NCBI RefSeq assembly: GCF_001639105.2
Contig: NZ_CP015285.1
Location: 2,638,501-2,702,500 of the forward strand
DNA: 64,000 bases
Reading direction: 5' to 3'
Source of the DNA: Azospirillum humicireducens
GTDB taxonomy: Bacteria > Pseudomonadota > Alphaproteobacteria > Azospirillales > Azospirillaceae
Shown here: positions 11,880 through 22,175 of the stretch, piece after piece
Layout: each line of letters starts with the position of its first letter
Numbering within the stretch: position 1 is the stretch's first letter
Notes under the pieces: model-generated
The model's database searches: none
Seen by the model: the letters and a program-made list of their open reading frames with translations, nothing else
Told to the model about the DNA's origin: nothing
Made by a program: the position numbers and the translations under genes

Positions 11880-12836
11880 TCAGGCCGTCGCCGCCAGTTT
11901 GGAGCTGTTGGCCGGAACGTTGTGGACGCGCAGGCGCTTCAGGCGGCGGGAGTCTGCATCGACGATCTCGAACTCCAGGCCCGAGGGGTGGACCAGCCGT
12001 TCGCCCAGGCCCGGCACGCGGCCGGCGATGGAGACGACAAGGCCGCCGAGCGTGTCGATGTCCTCGCGCTCCTCCTCGGTCAGGACCGGGCCGACCCGGT
12101 CTTCGAAATCCTCGATGGGCAGGCGGGCGTCGGCGATCAGGCTGCCGTCGGGGCGTTCGACCAGCCGCGGGGCCGTGGCCTCGTCATGCTCGTCCTCGAT
12201 CTCGCCGACGATCTCCTCCACCAAATCCTCGATGGTGACGAGGCCGTCGATGCCGCCGAACTCGTCCACCACCAGCGCCATGTGCTGGCGGGTCTGGCGC
12301 ATCTGCACCAGCAGGTCGAGCACAGGCATGGAGGGGGCGACGATCTTCGCCTCGCGGATGATGCCGGTCAGATCCGGCCGGTGGCGCAGGCCCTCGGGCG
12401 AGATCGCCTGCTTCGCCAGCAGGGTCAGCACATCCTTGATGTGGATGATGCCGACCACGTCGTCCAGCGTCTCGCGGAACACCGGCAGGCGGGAATGGCC
12501 TTCCTCGGCGACGCGCTGGACCAGGGTGGGGAAGGGCGTCTCGATCCCGACCGCGATGATGTCGGCGCGCGGCACCATCACGTCGGCGACGGTGCGGTCG
12601 CGCAGCTTCAGGATGTTGGTCAACAGCGCACGCTCGCCGGATCCCAGCGAATCCTCGCCGTCCTCGCTGGCGGCATCGTTCAGGCCGGCGATCAGTTCCT
12701 CGATCGTGCCGCGCAGGGAATTGTCCTCGCGGCCGCCCCAGACGGTGCGGAGCCACCCCTTGAACAGGTGGCCCAGGGAATGGTCTTCGGCCCCGTGGTC
12801 ATCACGGGGCGTGCGACTGTCGGATATTTCGCTCAT
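11880..12836 (-). CDS. CorC/HlyC-type CBS-domain protein
   Basis: A 318-residue protein of the hemolysin C/CorC group. It has two CBS domains (about residues 85-210, including VMVPRADIIAVGIETPFP and HIKDVLTLL) and a C-terminal CorC_HlyC domain (about 230-310). There is no transmembrane DUF21 domain, so it is soluble, as is E. coli CorC/YbeX. The group is linked to magnesium/cobalt handling and to ribosome-related genes through its fixed position beside ybeY. Its start overlaps the ybeY stop by four bases, showing translational coupling. Confidence 0.93.
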   Translation of the reverse strand: MSEISDSRTPRDDHGAEDHSLGHLFKGWLRTVWGGREDNSLRGTIEELIAGLNDAASEDGEDSLGSGERALLTNILKLRDRTVADVMVPRADIIAVGIETPFPTLVQRVAEEGHSRLPVFRETLDDVVGIIHIKDVLTLLAKQAISPEGLRHRPDLTGIIREAKIVAPSMPVLDLLVQMRQTRQHMALVVDEFGGIDGLVTIEDLVEEIVGEIEDEHDEATAPRLVERPDGSLIADARLPIEDFEDRVGPVLTEEEREDIDTLGGLVVSIAGRVPGLGERLVHPSGLEFEIVDADSRRLKRLRVHNVPANSSKLAATA

Positions 12837-13335
12837 CGGTCCGGCGGTTGGTGGTTGGCGGCGTAAGGATCGTCGATTCCGAGGCTGGCAAGCAACCGGG
12901 TTTCCAGCGCTTCCATCTCCTCGGCCTCGTCGTCCGTCTCGTGATCATAGCCCAGCAGATGCAGAACACCATGCATCACAAGGTGAGTCAGATGGTCTTT
13001 GAAGTTTTTCCGCTGTTCGGAGGCTTCGCGGGCGACCGTTTCATAGGCCAGGATGACATCGCCCAGCATGACGGGCGCGCCGTCCTGCGCTTCCGGCTCC
13101 TCCGCTTCGGTGAGGGCGAAGGACAACACGTTGGTCGGCTTGTCCTTGCCGCGATACTCTCGGTTCAGCCTGTGGACCAGCGCATCGTCGGCCAGGACGA
13201 CCGACAGCTCGGCCGGTCCTTCCTCGTCGTCATAGGCGGCACCCAGGGCGGCAAGCGCCGCGCGCTCGGCCAGCCACTCGGCGTCCTCGGCCCAGTCGCC
13301 GGCTTCACGTGAAACAGTGATGTCAACGGCGCTGG

Positions 13336-13339
<4 letters not shown>
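12833..13339 (-). CDS. ybeY: Endoribonuclease YbeY
   Basis: YbeY is a zinc-dependent RNase needed for 16S rRNA 3'-end maturation and ribosome quality control. The 168-residue protein has the family metal-binding motif HGVLHLLGYDH (about residues 125-135), with its three histidines intact. The start overlaps the phoH stop by four bases, and its stop overlaps the corC start, so phoH-ybeY-corC form a tightly coupled set. Confidence 0.96.
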
Positions 13340-14426
<1,087 letters not shown>

Positions 14427-14430
<4 letters not shown>

Positions 14431-15821
14431 GCGCTTGCCTCCAAGGTTACGGCAGGCTGTAGGGGAGAGGCGGTGATGTATTCGCCGGTCACCACCGTGC
14501 CGGCGAGGCTGTTGGCCAGCGCGGCGTCGACCCGCACCTCGACGATGCGGCCGAGCAGCCGCTCGTTCGCCTCGGCATGGACCGACTGCATCCACGGGCT
14601 GCGGCCCAGCAGCTGGCCGTCGCGGCGGCCGACCCGGTCGAACAGGACCGGCACGCTGCGTCCGACGAAGCCGTGGTTGAAGGCGACCTGCTGGGCGTTC
14701 AGCAACTGCTGCAGCGCCGCCAGACGGGACTCCTTCACCTCTTCCGGCAGCTGGGCGCCGTCGACGGATGCCGGCGTGCCGGGGCGCGGGCTGTATTTGA
14801 AGGAGTAGGCCTGGGCATAGCCGATGTCGGTGACCAGCTTCAGCGTTGCGGCGAAATCGGCATCGCTCTCGCCGGGGAAGCCGACGATGAAGTCGCCGGA
14901 CATCGCCAGATCGGGTTTGGCGCTGCGCAGCCGGTCGACCAGACGGCGATAGTCGTCGGCGCTGTGCTTGCGGTTCATCGCCGCCAGGATGCGGTCCGAC
15001 CCGGCCTGCACCGGCAGATGCAGGTAAGGCATCAGCTGCGGCACCTCGGCATGGGCGCGGATCAGGTCGTCGGCCATGTCGCGCGGGTGCGACGTGGTGT
15101 AGCGGATGCGCTCCAGCCCGTCGATCTCGGCCAGCTCGCGGATCAGTCGGCCGAGGCCCCAGGTCGAGCCATCCGGCCCGTCGCCGTGCCAGGCGTTGAC
15201 GTTCTGGCCCAGCAGGGTGATCTCGCGCGTGCCTCCGGCGACAAGCCGTTTTGCTTCCGCAACGATCTGCTCGGCAGGGCGGGAGAACTCGGCGCCGCGG
15301 GTGTAGGGCACGACGCAGAAGGTGCAGAACTTGTCGCAGCCCTCCTGCACCGCCAGGAAAGCGGAGACGCCTTGGGATCCCGCCTCCTCCGGCAGGAAGT
15401 CGAACTTGGATTCGGCCGGGAAATCGGTGTTCAGCACGCTGCCGGCGGCGCGGCTGGCCTTCGCTACCATCTCCGGCAGGGTGTGGTAGGTCTGCGGGCC
15501 GAAAACCATGTCGACGAAGGGGGCACGGGCGACGATCTCCTCGCCTTCGGCCTGGGCGACACAGCCGGCGACCGCCAGGATCATCCGGCCGTCCTCGGTC
15601 TCCGCCTTGCGGTCCTTCATCTGGCGCAGGCGCCCCAGCTCGGAGAAGACCTTTTCGGCCGCCTTCTCGCGGATGTGGCAGGTGTTCAGGATCACCATGT
15701 CGGCGCCGTCCGGCTCATCGACCGGTTGGTAGCCCAGCGGTGCCAGGACATCCGCCATCCGGGCGGAGTCATAGACGTTCATCTGGCAGCCCCAGGTCTT
15801 GATGAACAGCTTCTTGGTCAA
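14427..15821 (-). CDS. miaB: tRNA-2-methylthio-N6-dimethylallyladenosine synthase
   Basis: MiaB adds a methylthio group at position 2 of i6A37 in tRNAs reading UNN codons. The 464-residue protein has the N-terminal UPF0004 domain with its conserved cysteines ([21 protein letters not shown]), which hold the auxiliary 4Fe-4S cluster. The radical SAM motif CDKFCTFC lies near residue 163, and a C-terminal TRAM domain follows. It is the first gene of the long minus-strand block and probably has its own promoter. Confidence 0.97.
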
Positions 15822-15915
15822 CCCGCACCCTTCCGCTTGGAACCAAAACGAATAGCGCGCTCACGATGTTGCGTGGCGCGCGGCGCGCCGTCCGTCCGGC
15901 GTCGCTCCTGAAAAG

Positions 15916-15961
15916 ATGGTATCGCGTGTGGGGCGAATCGAGTCAATCCCGCTTCGCCCCA
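15916..15961 (-). promoter_or_regulatory. Possible miaB promoter overlapping a hairpin and a GANTC site
   Basis: On the minus strand TTGACT (15941-15946) is followed after 19 bases by TACCAT (15916-15921); the spacing is longer than ideal. The -35 box overlaps GACTC, a GANTC site of the alphaproteobacterial CcrM methylase. An 8-bp inverted repeat (TGGGGCGA/TCGCCCCA, 15929-15936 with 15954-15961) covers the same bases and may instead end the upstream acetyltransferase transcript. Confidence 0.3.
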
Positions 15962-16001
15962 CCCATGCGTGCAAGACCCCGGTCTGCGCGATGGGGTTCG
16001 G

Positions 16002-16706
16002 TCACGCCGTTCCGGCCTGCAGCCCGCCGCGCCAGAACCAGTCGGTCCGCCGCACGCGGTCAGTCCAGAGTCGCTCCGCCGCCGTCCGTGCGAAAAGGGC
16101 GCTGAAAGGGACGGGGGGTTCTCCGGTCTGGATGCCGGCCGGCATGTCGAGGGACTGCGCCAGCACCGGGGTGGCGCCGACGGTGCCGTCCTGCGCGCCC
16201 ACCGGTTCCGGCCTGCCGATCATGCCGGCGGCGCCGGACAGCGCGCCTTCGACCAGTTCCAGGCCCAGCAGCCGGTTCATGTCGACCGGACCCGGCATCT
16301 CCATGCCCAGCGTCAGGGTGCGGGAGAAGCCGAACCGCTCGTAATAGGGGGCGTCGCCGACCAGGATCACCGACTTGTGGCCCAGCGCCACCGCCTTGTT
16401 CAGGCTCATCCGGATCAGCTTGCTGCCCAGTCCGCTGCCCTGCAGATGGGCGGCGACGGCGATGGGGCCGAGCAGGATGGACGGGGTGGCGCCGCCGACC
16501 AGGATCGGCCAATAGCGGATGGTGCCCACCACCACCTCGCGCCCATGCTCGTCATGCTCGATGGCGACGAGGTTCAGGGCGGGGATGGAGTCGATGCCGT
16601 CGCGCAGCCGGTAGGCGGTCTTGGAAAAGCGGTCGGGGCCGAACGACGCGTCCAGCAGGGCTTCGATGGCGGCGGCGTGCTTCGGCTCTTCGACGGTGAT
16701 GATCAT
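16002..16706 (-). CDS. GNAT family N-acetyltransferase
   Basis: From ATG 16706 ([17 protein letters not shown]) the protein has 234 residues. Residues 1-140 form a GNAT fold with the acetyl-CoA loop [15 protein letters not shown] (about residue 90), then [15 protein letters not shown], typical of the YhbS-like subgroup. Residues 150-234 are a less conserved extension without a recognised domain. The substrate is unknown. GGGAG lies upstream of the start. The open frame continues to 16943, but nothing in that part resembles the family. It is transcribed away from apaG and towards miaB. Confidence 0.85.
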   Translation of the reverse strand: MIITVEEPKHAAAIEALLDASFGPDRFSKTAYRLRDGIDSIPALNLVAIEHDEHGREVVVGTIRYWPILVGGATPSILLGPIAVAAHLQGSGLGSKLIRMSLNKAVALGHKSVILVGDAPYYERFGFSRTLTLGMEMPGPVDMNRLLGLELVEGALSGAAGMIGRPEPVGAQDGTVGATPVLAQSLDMPAGIQTGEPPVPFSALFARTAAERLWTDRVRRTDWFWRGGLQAGTA

Positions 16707-17161
16707 GCGTGGGGCTCCCGGCGGGAAGAAGGTCTTCTCAGAAGTCTTCTGAAGGGCGGATCGCGCCGCCGCCGGAAGGCCGGGGGTGTCAGGTCCCCGA
16801 TGTGCCTTTGGCGTCCGCACGCGACCCAAGGACGGCCGCAACCGCGATGCGCGGTGCGAGGCTCCGTCGTCGGATGCGAAGGGCGTGCGAACGGGACATG
16901 GACAAGGCTCATCGGCCGTTGCTGGGACTTGCGCATATATCATCGTCGTCCCTCCGTCGCAAGACCGTGGAGACCCGGGGACTGTGCATGACTGTATCGA
17001 TCCCGGTGCGTGGATGTCGCAGCTTTGTCCGGCCGGGTTCTGGACAGTGGGGAAGGCCGACTTTATTCTGCGCTGAACCGCCGCCCAGCCACCCGGACCC
17101 CCGGCCGCCAGTCCTTTTTCGGCCGGCCCCGTCCTCGGATCGTCTGCCAGGATCGCCAGAC
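16707..17161. other. Intergenic region between the acetyltransferase and apaG
   Basis: A 455-base divergent region with no convincing gene. It holds two overlapping palindromes 28-45 bases upstream of the acetyltransferase start: CTTCTCAGAAG (16734-16744) and CAGAAGTCTTCTG (16739-16751). The latter is a perfect 6-1-6 dyad and may be an operator. No clear promoter for apaG was found. Confidence 0.4.
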
Positions 17162-17554
17162 ATGTACACTGCCGTCACCCATGACATCCGCGTCACCGTC
17201 CAGCCCGTGTTCCTGGAAGACCAGTCGGCCCCAGCCGAGAGCCGCTTCGTCTGGGCCTACCATGTGCGCATCGAGAACGAGGGCAGCGAGACGGTCCAAC
17301 TGCGCACCCGCCACTGGCGCATCACCGACGCCATGGGCCGCGTGCAGGAGGTGCGGGGCCCCGGCGTGGTCGGCGAGCAGCCGGTCCTGGAGCCCGGCGA
17401 CCATTTCGAATACACCAGCGGCACGCCGCTGGGCACGCCGTCCGGCATCATGGCCGGCACCTACGGCATGGAGGGGGCGGATGGCCGCGCGTTCGACGTG
17501 ACCATCCCGGCCTTCTCGCTCGACAGCCCGCACCAGCCGATGCAGCTGAACTGA
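17162..17554 (+). CDS. apaG: ApaG protein
   Basis: ApaG is a small fibronectin-III-like beta-sandwich protein; its biochemical role is uncertain, and in enterobacteria the gene accompanies ksgA-apaH. From ATG 17162 it has 130 residues, the normal length. Family features include the start [47 protein letters not shown] and the C-terminal [11 protein letters not shown]. It stands alone on the plus strand here, 384 bases before folE, without apaH or ksgA. Confidence 0.94.
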   Translation: MYTAVTHDIRVTVQPVFLEDQSAPAESRFVWAYHVRIENEGSETVQLRTRHWRITDAMGRVQEVRGPGVVGEQPVLEPGDHFEYTSGTPLGTPSGIMAGTYGMEGADGRAFDVTIPAFSLDSPHQPMQLN

Positions 17555-17642
17555 TCGGACGACCCGACCGACCGGCAAATCCGACGCACATGAATAGTAC
17601 AACGGAATTTGTGTATATATGGGAAGAAATTAACACTCAGCT

Positions 17643-17671
17643 TTGACAATCCGCATGGCTGTCCGTACTTT
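17643..17671 (+). promoter_or_regulatory. Strong sigma-70-type promoter for folE
   Basis: TTGACA (17643-17648), a 17-base spacer and TACTTT (17666-17671) form a near-consensus promoter in an AT-rich pocket after apaG. It would produce a leader of about 260 bases before folE. Confidence 0.72.
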
Positions 17672-17938
17672 ATCCATCGCTTGACGACCATGGGTCCGAC
17701 CCTATCTACCGGCTTCCGAATGGCGCCCGGAGACGGATACCGGGCGGAAATGGGAAGGCGGACGCCGCCACTCCGTTCATGGATTAGGTGCTTTTCGTCT
17801 TGCGAGCCGTTCGGCTGATCCGCCGAGGCATCGGCTTCGTACTGACGCTGGACACTATGGGCGTGTTGCGCGACAGCTCTCGGTTCACGGCAACCGGCTT
17901 CGCGCAGGGCGTTTCCCAGTATTGGAAAGGATGTTCCC
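17672..17938 (+). promoter_or_regulatory. Long folE leader, possible regulatory RNA
   Basis: The leader has no open frame of note. It contains a 6-bp GC hairpin (GCCCGG/CCGGGC, 17725-17745) and further self-complementary stretches up to the Shine-Dalgarno AAGGA, seven to eight bases before the GTG start. Alphaproteobacterial folE genes are known to carry the folE motif (THF-II riboswitch). I could not match that motif by eye, so this is only a candidate. Confidence 0.35.
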
Positions 17939-18613
17939 GTGACGGCTACCAAGACCCCGCACGTCAACCCCCCGGCGGTCGACAATGTGCTTCGCGGCCC
18001 CGGACTGTCCCGGCCCGACACCATCGCCCGTCCGTCACGCGCCGAAGCGGAGGAAGCCGTGCGGACCCTGATCCGCTGGGCCGGCGACGATCCGGCGCGC
18101 GAAGGTCTGGTCGGCACGCCCGACCGCGTCGTCCGCTCCTACGACGAGTTCTTCGCCGGCTATCGCATCGACCCGGTCGAGATCCTGTCGCGCACCTTCG
18201 AGGAGACCGACGGCTACGACGAGATGGTCATTCTGCGCGACATCCGGGTGGAGTCCTACTGCGAGCACCACATGGTGCCGATCATCGGCAAGGCCCATGT
18301 CGCCTATCTGCCGCGCCGCCGCGTCGTCGGCATCTCCAAGCTGGCGCGTCTGGTCGAGGCCTATGGCAAGCGCCTGCAGATCCAGGAGAAGATGACTGCC
18401 CAGATCGCCAACACGATCGACGAGGTCCTTCAGCCCGAAGGCGTCGCCGTGGTGGTCGAGGCGCAGCACCAGTGCATGACCACCCGTGGCGTCCACAAGA
18501 CCGGCGTGACCATGGTGACCAGCCGCATGCTGGGCGCCTTCCGTACCGATCCCTCCACCCGCCGCGAATTCCTGACGATGATCGGCAATCCGTCCTCGCG
18601 CGGCGGCGAATGA
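17939..18613 (+). CDS. folE: GTP cyclohydrolase I
   Basis: FolE makes 7,8-dihydroneopterin triphosphate from GTP, the first step of folate synthesis and of queuosine-type deazaguanines. The 224-residue protein starts at GTG 17939, with AAGGA upstream. Active-site and zinc motifs are intact: Cys and His in [43 protein letters not shown], and [13 protein letters not shown] with the second zinc cysteine. It stands alone between apaG and ybaK with its own promoter and a long leader. Confidence 0.97.
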   Translation: MTATKTPHVNPPAVDNVLRGPGLSRPDTIARPSRAEAEEAVRTLIRWAGDDPAREGLVGTPDRVVRSYDEFFAGYRIDPVEILSRTFEETDGYDEMVILRDIRVESYCEHHMVPIIGKAHVAYLPRRRVVGISKLARLVEAYGKRLQIQEKMTAQIANTIDEVLQPEGVAVVVEAQHQCMTTRGVHKTGVTMVTSRMLGAFRTDPSTRREFLTMIGNPSSRGGE

Positions 18614-18705
18614 CCATCTCCCTCTCCCGCAATGGGAGGGGGCTTTACACCCATCGCAGCGCCTGCCAAGCTCCCGCCGCTGTTTTCCAGTGAGCGGTGC
18701 GGAGC

Positions 18706-19188
18706 ATGGCGGCTAAGGTCACACCGGCGGTCAATGCGGCGAAGGCGGCGGGCGTCGGCTTCCGGCTGATGGAGTACGACTACGACCCGTCGGCCGACGC
18801 CATCGGCCTGCACGCCGCCGAATCGCTCGGGCTCGATCCCGCCATCGTCTACAAGACCCTGATCGTCCAGCTGGAGCCGAAGGCGCTGGCCTGCGCCGTC
18901 ATTCCGGTCGCGGCGAAGTTGGATTTGAAGGCCATTGCAGCGGCGGCAAAGGCGAAGAAGGCCGATCTTGCCGACCCGGCGCTGGCGGAAAAGACCACAG
19001 GCTTCCTGGTCGGCGGCATCAGCCCGCTGGGCCAGAAGAAGGCCCTGCCGACCTTTATCGACGCGAGCGCCGAGGCGCTGCCGGAAATGGTGGTGAATGG
19101 CGGACGGCGCGGCCTTCAGATCGTGCTGGCTCCCGCCGATCTCGCCAAGGCGACGAATGCGGCGGTCTGCGCCATCGTGGCCCATTGA
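18706..19188 (+). CDS. ybaK: Cys-tRNA(Pro)/Cys-tRNA deacylase YbaK/EbsC
   Basis: A free-standing trans-editing enzyme that hydrolyses mischarged Cys-tRNA(Pro). The single YbaK domain fills the protein: TPAVNAAKAAG at the start, VYKTLIVQL, PVAAKLDLKAIA, TGFLVGGISPLGQKK and GGRRGLQIVLAPADL, all close to E. coli YbaK. I give ATG 18706 (160 residues), since the sequence then begins MAAKVTPAV like the family; GTG 18697 in the same frame is the alternative. It is 92 bases downstream of folE and may be co-transcribed. Confidence 0.92.
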   Translation: MAAKVTPAVNAAKAAGVGFRLMEYDYDPSADAIGLHAAESLGLDPAIVYKTLIVQLEPKALACAVIPVAAKLDLKAIAAAAKAKKADLADPALAEKTTGFLVGGISPLGQKKALPTFIDASAEALPEMVVNGGRRGLQIVLAPADLAKATNAAVCAIVAH

Positions 19189-19244
19189 TTGCCGCGCATC
19201 GGACGTTGCCCGCTGAACCCGGAACGCTGAACCCGAAAGGGCGG

Positions 19245-19321
19245 TGGTGACCCCGGCAGGACTCGAACCTGCTGCCTCAAGTTTAGGAAACTCGCGCTCT
19301 ATCCTGATGAGCTACGGGGCC
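19245..19321 (-). tRNA. tRNA-Arg (anticodon CCU)
   Basis: Read on the minus strand, the cloverleaf is complete. The acceptor GGCCCCG pairs with CGGGGTC (one G-T pair). The D arm contains AGCTCATCAGGATAGAGC. The anticodon stem CGAGT/ACTTG holds the loop TTCCTAA (anticodon CCT), and the T arm is GCAGG-TTCGAGT-CCTGC. The discriminator is A and CCA is encoded (19245-19247). It reads AGG, a rare arginine codon in such GC-rich genomes. Confidence 0.95.
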
Positions 19322-19375
19322 ACTTGCGCCGCACCTTAACGGTTTCGCCGGGAAGGGGAAAGTGGCTTTTGGTGA

Positions 19376-19487
19376 GGGCAATCGCATTTGAAATCTAGAG
19401 TCCTATGAAGGGACTTCCGTCATCCCCGCCTTCGCGGGGATGACGGGTTTCCTTGGAAAGGAGCATGATCTTCATATGCGATTGCCC
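19376..19487. repeat. Nested inverted repeat with central REP-like palindrome (copy 1)
   Basis: A perfect 13-bp stem with a CTTC loop (19417-19446, beginning CCGTCATCCCCGC) is enclosed by an outer 17-base inverted repeat (19376-19392 with 19471-19487, 16 of 17 matched; GGGCAATCGCAT). The same 30-base core occurs at 52751-52780. It lies between the exported DJ-1 protein gene and tRNA-Arg. It could be a small non-autonomous repeat and may act as a transcription end. Confidence 0.8.
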
Positions 19488-19524
19488 TGCTGTGAAATGC
19501 GCGCGGGGCATCCCGGCAGAAACG

Positions 19525-20331
19525 TCAGTTCGCTTCCCGCATGCGCGCCGCCGCCAGGGCAACCTGCTCCTCACGCTTGAGGCGACGCTTCTTCGTGTCG
19601 GCAAGCACGGCCTGCACGACAGGCTCCGGTGACGTATAGGGTGTGCCGCCCTTGAACGGGGGTTCCGGGTCGTATTCCATGGCGAGTTGGATTTTCATCG
19701 CCACCTCGTCGCCCGCAAGATCGCCGACGACCCGCAACGCCATGTCGATGCCGGAGGTCACGCCGCCCGCCGTATAGAGGTTGCCGTCCCTCGTCATGCG
19801 ATCGTTCGAGACTGTGGCGCCGAATTGCGTCAGCAGGTCACGCGCCTGCCAATGTCCGCCGGCGCGGCGGCCTCGCAGCAGCCCCGCGGCACCGAGCAGC
19901 AGGGAACCGGTGCAGACACCAAACACATATTTGGCCGTCGCCGCCTGGTGCTGGACGAAAGCGATCCATGCCGGATCGAGCATCGCCGCATCGATACCGG
20001 TTCCTCCCGGCACGACGATGATGTCGCATGGCTTGGCGGTCTCGCGCGTGGCGCTGGGCAGCAGCCGCAGCCCGCGGTCCGTACGGACGGGATCCATGGT
20101 CGCCGCGACAAGATCGACCGTCCAGCCGGGCGTACGCGCCAACACTTCGAACGGACCGGTGATGTCGAGCTGCACCATGTCGGGCACGGTCACGATGTTG
20201 CAGTGCATCCCCTGCTTCGAGAGACTTGCCACTGCCCCATCATTTTCCGCGCCGCGCGCAAGACGACCGCCGCCGACGATCACGGAAACGGCTGCGGCAA
20301 TGCCGAAAGTTTCCCGACGCGTGAAATCCAT
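19525..20331 (-). CDS. Exported DJ-1/PfpI family protein (isonitrile-hydratase-like)
   Basis: The 268-residue protein has an N-terminal twin-arginine-like export signal (TRRETFGIAAAVSVIVGGG), then a DJ-1/PfpI domain from about residue 43. The nucleophile elbow FGVCTGSLLLGAAGLLRG and the preceding VVPGGTG match the isonitrile hydratase/InhA group; the true substrate is unknown. The C-terminal 30 residues are basic and helical. Codon use is less GC-biased than in neighbouring genes, which suggests a more recent arrival. It is divergent from a GlxA-type regulator that contains the same fold, with a 60-70 base shared promoter region, so that regulator is the likely controller. Confidence 0.85.
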   Translation of the reverse strand: MDFTRRETFGIAAAVSVIVGGGRLARGAENDGAVASLSKQGMHCNIVTVPDMVQLDITGPFEVLARTPGWTVDLVAATMDPVRTDRGLRLLPSATRETAKPCDIIVVPGGTGIDAAMLDPAWIAFVQHQAATAKYVFGVCTGSLLLGAAGLLRGRRAGGHWQARDLLTQFGATVSNDRMTRDGNLYTAGGVTSGIDMALRVVGDLAGDEVAMKIQLAMEYDPEPPFKGGTPYTSPEPVVQAVLADTKKRRLKREEQVALAAARMREAN

Positions 20332-20361
20332 CGCAATCTCCTCTCATGTATTGACAGCGTC

Positions 20362-20377
20362 ATTTCCTTTGGGAAAT
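20362..20377. promoter_or_regulatory. Operator-like dyad between the divergent DJ-1 genes
   Basis: ATTTCC-TTTG-GGAAAT is a perfect 6-bp inverted repeat in the middle of the short, AT-rich gap between the exported DJ-1 gene and the GlxA-type regulator, next to a TTGACA (20351-20356). It is well placed to control both promoters. Confidence 0.45.
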
Positions 20378-20399
20378 CTATGATTATGATTTGCAGACG

Positions 20400-21386
20400 A
20401 TGGATATTCTGTCCATGCCAAACACAGACCAGAAAGTGCCAAGTCGACTGATCTTGATATTGGCATTTCCCGGCGTTCAGATCATCGACGTCGCCGGGCC
20501 GACCCAGGTGTTCACCACGGCGAACGAGGAAGGGGCGACACCGCCCTACGAGTTGCGGGTCGTCGCCTTCGCGGACGGGCCGGTCGAAACCGCGTCCGGG
20601 GTCGGGCTGGTCGCGACCGCGATCCCTGCCGTGGAGACGGTCGATACGGTCTTCGTGCCGGGCGGACCCGGCGTTCACGAGGTCCGTCGGGATCCCGGAT
20701 TCATTGCCGCTCTCCAGGCCCTGCTTCGCCGCGCGGAGCGTATCTGCGCAGTGTGCACCGGGGCGTTCCTGCTGGCCGAAACCGGCGTTCTCGACAAGCG
20801 CAAGGCGGTCACGCATTGGCGCTCCTGCGAGCGCTTCGCTCGGGAATTCCCCTCGATCAGGGTCGACCCGGCCCCGTTGTTCATGAATGACGGGCCGATC
20901 TGGACGACGGCGGGCGTCACCGCCGGGATCGACCTGTCGCTGGAGCTGGTCCAGCGGGATCACGATCCTGCGCTCGCCGCGCGCATCGCGCGGCGGCTCG
21001 TCGTCTACATGAAGCGGCCGGGCGGACAAAAACAATACAGCGAACCGTTAGCACTGCAGATCGCCGACGCATCGCCTTACCGGGAGTTGACCCAGCGCAT
21101 CGTCAGCAATCCCGTGGCGGACTGGACCGTGGAGAGGATGGCCGAAATCGCCGGTCAGTCATTGCGAACCTTCCATCGCCGCTTCCAGGCGGCGACGGGA
21201 GCAACTCCGGCCGAAGCCGTCGAAAAGGTCAGGTGCGAGCTGGCCCGGTCCCTCCTTCACACAACCGACCTCGGCTTCGGGCAAATCGCCGCACAGACCG
21301 GGTTCCATTCCGAGGTCGGCTTGCGGCGGGCGATGATCCGCCAATTCGGGATCGGACCGAACGAGATGCGCAAGCGCTTCGCCTGA
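20400..21386 (+). CDS. GlxA-family regulator (DJ-1-like sensor plus AraC DNA-binding domain)
   Basis: Residues 15-190 form a DJ-1/PfpI-like domain (LILAFPGVQIIDVAGP, FVPGGPGVHEV, ICAVCTGAFLLAETG) that serves as sensor in this family. Residues 215-328 form the double helix-turn-helix AraC domain (WTVERMAEIAGQSLRTFHRRF and LGFGQIAAQTGFHSEVGLRR). From ATG 20400 it has 328 residues; TTG 20391 and ATG 20415 are alternatives, none with a clear ribosome-binding site. It is divergent from the exported DJ-1 protein, its likely target. The ligand is unknown. Confidence 0.9.
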   Translation: MDILSMPNTDQKVPSRLILILAFPGVQIIDVAGPTQVFTTANEEGATPPYELRVVAFADGPVETASGVGLVATAIPAVETVDTVFVPGGPGVHEVRRDPGFIAALQALLRRAERICAVCTGAFLLAETGVLDKRKAVTHWRSCERFAREFPSIRVDPAPLFMNDGPIWTTAGVTAGIDLSLELVQRDHDPALAARIARRLVVYMKRPGGQKQYSEPLALQIADASPYRELTQRIVSNPVADWTVERMAEIAGQSLRTFHRRFQAATGATPAEAVEKVRCELARSLLHTTDLGFGQIAAQTGFHSEVGLRRAMIRQFGIGPNEMRKRFA

Positions 21387-21449
21387 AGCGGGAGAGTCGG
21401 TTCCGTCAGGTGTCACGCCAGGTCCGGGTTCACGGCCTGTTTCGGGCCG

Positions 21450-22175
21450 TCAGTCGGAATAGCGTTCCTCCAGCCACGGGTCGGCGTGATTGTTGTAGCC
21501 GCGGACCTCCCAATAGCCCTTGCGGTCGCCGGCCAGCAGCTCGATCCGCTTCACCCACTTGGCGCTCTTCCACAGATACAGCTTGGGCAGGATGATCCGC
21601 ACCGGGCCGCCATGCTCGCGGCTGATCGGCTGGCCTTCCCAATTGGTGGCGAGCAGCACGCCGTCGTCGTCGAAGTCCGGCAGGGCGACGTTGGTGGTGT
21701 AGCCGTCGAAGGAATGGAAGACGACGAAGCGCGCCTCCGGCTTCGGCCGGGCCAGCTCCAGCAGGCGGCGGGCGCTGACGCCCTCCCACCGGTTGTCGTA
21801 GCGCGACCATGTGGTGACGCAGTGGATGTCGGAGACGAAGCTCTCCTGCGGCTGGGCCTGGAAATCCTGCCAGGTCCAGGACAGCGGGTTCTCCACCAGC
21901 CCGTCGACGCTCAGCGTCCAGTTGGCGGTCGTCACCTTCGGCGTGATGCCGAGGTCCAGCACCGGCCAGTCGGTCACCAGGCGCTGGCCGGGTGGCAGCC
22001 GGTCGCGCGCCGGATCGGCGGCATGGCCGGTCAGGGCGCGGCCGTCGCGCGCCCACCGCTCCTTGGTGGCGACCAGCTTGTCGCGGACGGCGCCCTCCTG
22101 CTCCACTTCCTGGCCGGGTTCCGGCCCGGTGATCCTGTCCGCGTCCTTGTCCGGTATGGCGGGTGTATCGCTCAT
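21450..22175 (-). CDS. Sulfite-oxidase-like molybdopterin-dependent oxidoreductase
   Basis: A 241-residue protein with a single oxidoreductase molybdopterin domain of the YuiH/YedY-like group. The pterin and molybdenum ligand motif is visible as SDIHCVTTWSRYDNRWEG, with Cys as the expected metal ligand, followed by REHGGPVRIILPKLYLWKSAKW and GYWEVRGYNNHADPW near the end. It has no signal peptide and no dimerisation domain, so it is probably cytoplasmic. The substrate is unknown. The start at ATG 22175 (MSDTPAIPD) fits the family. A much longer frame upstream is a shadow of the MscS gene on the opposite strand. It diverges from mscS. Confidence 0.88.
   Translation of the reverse strand: MSDTPAIPDKDADRITGPEPGQEVEQEGAVRDKLVATKERWARDGRALTGHAADPARDRLPPGQRLVTDWPVLDLGITPKVTTANWTLSVDGLVENPLSWTWQDFQAQPQESFVSDIHCVTTWSRYDNRWEGVSARRLLELARPKPEARFVVFHSFDGYTTNVALPDFDDDGVLLATNWEGQPISREHGGPVRIILPKLYLWKSAKWVKRIELLAGDRKGYWEVRGYNNHADPWLEERYSD

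Noticed and set aside
19245..19321. tRNA-Arg as an integration site of an island
   Set aside because: No integrase gene, no duplicated tRNA 3' end, and the accessory-looking genes lie on the 5' side of the tRNA.
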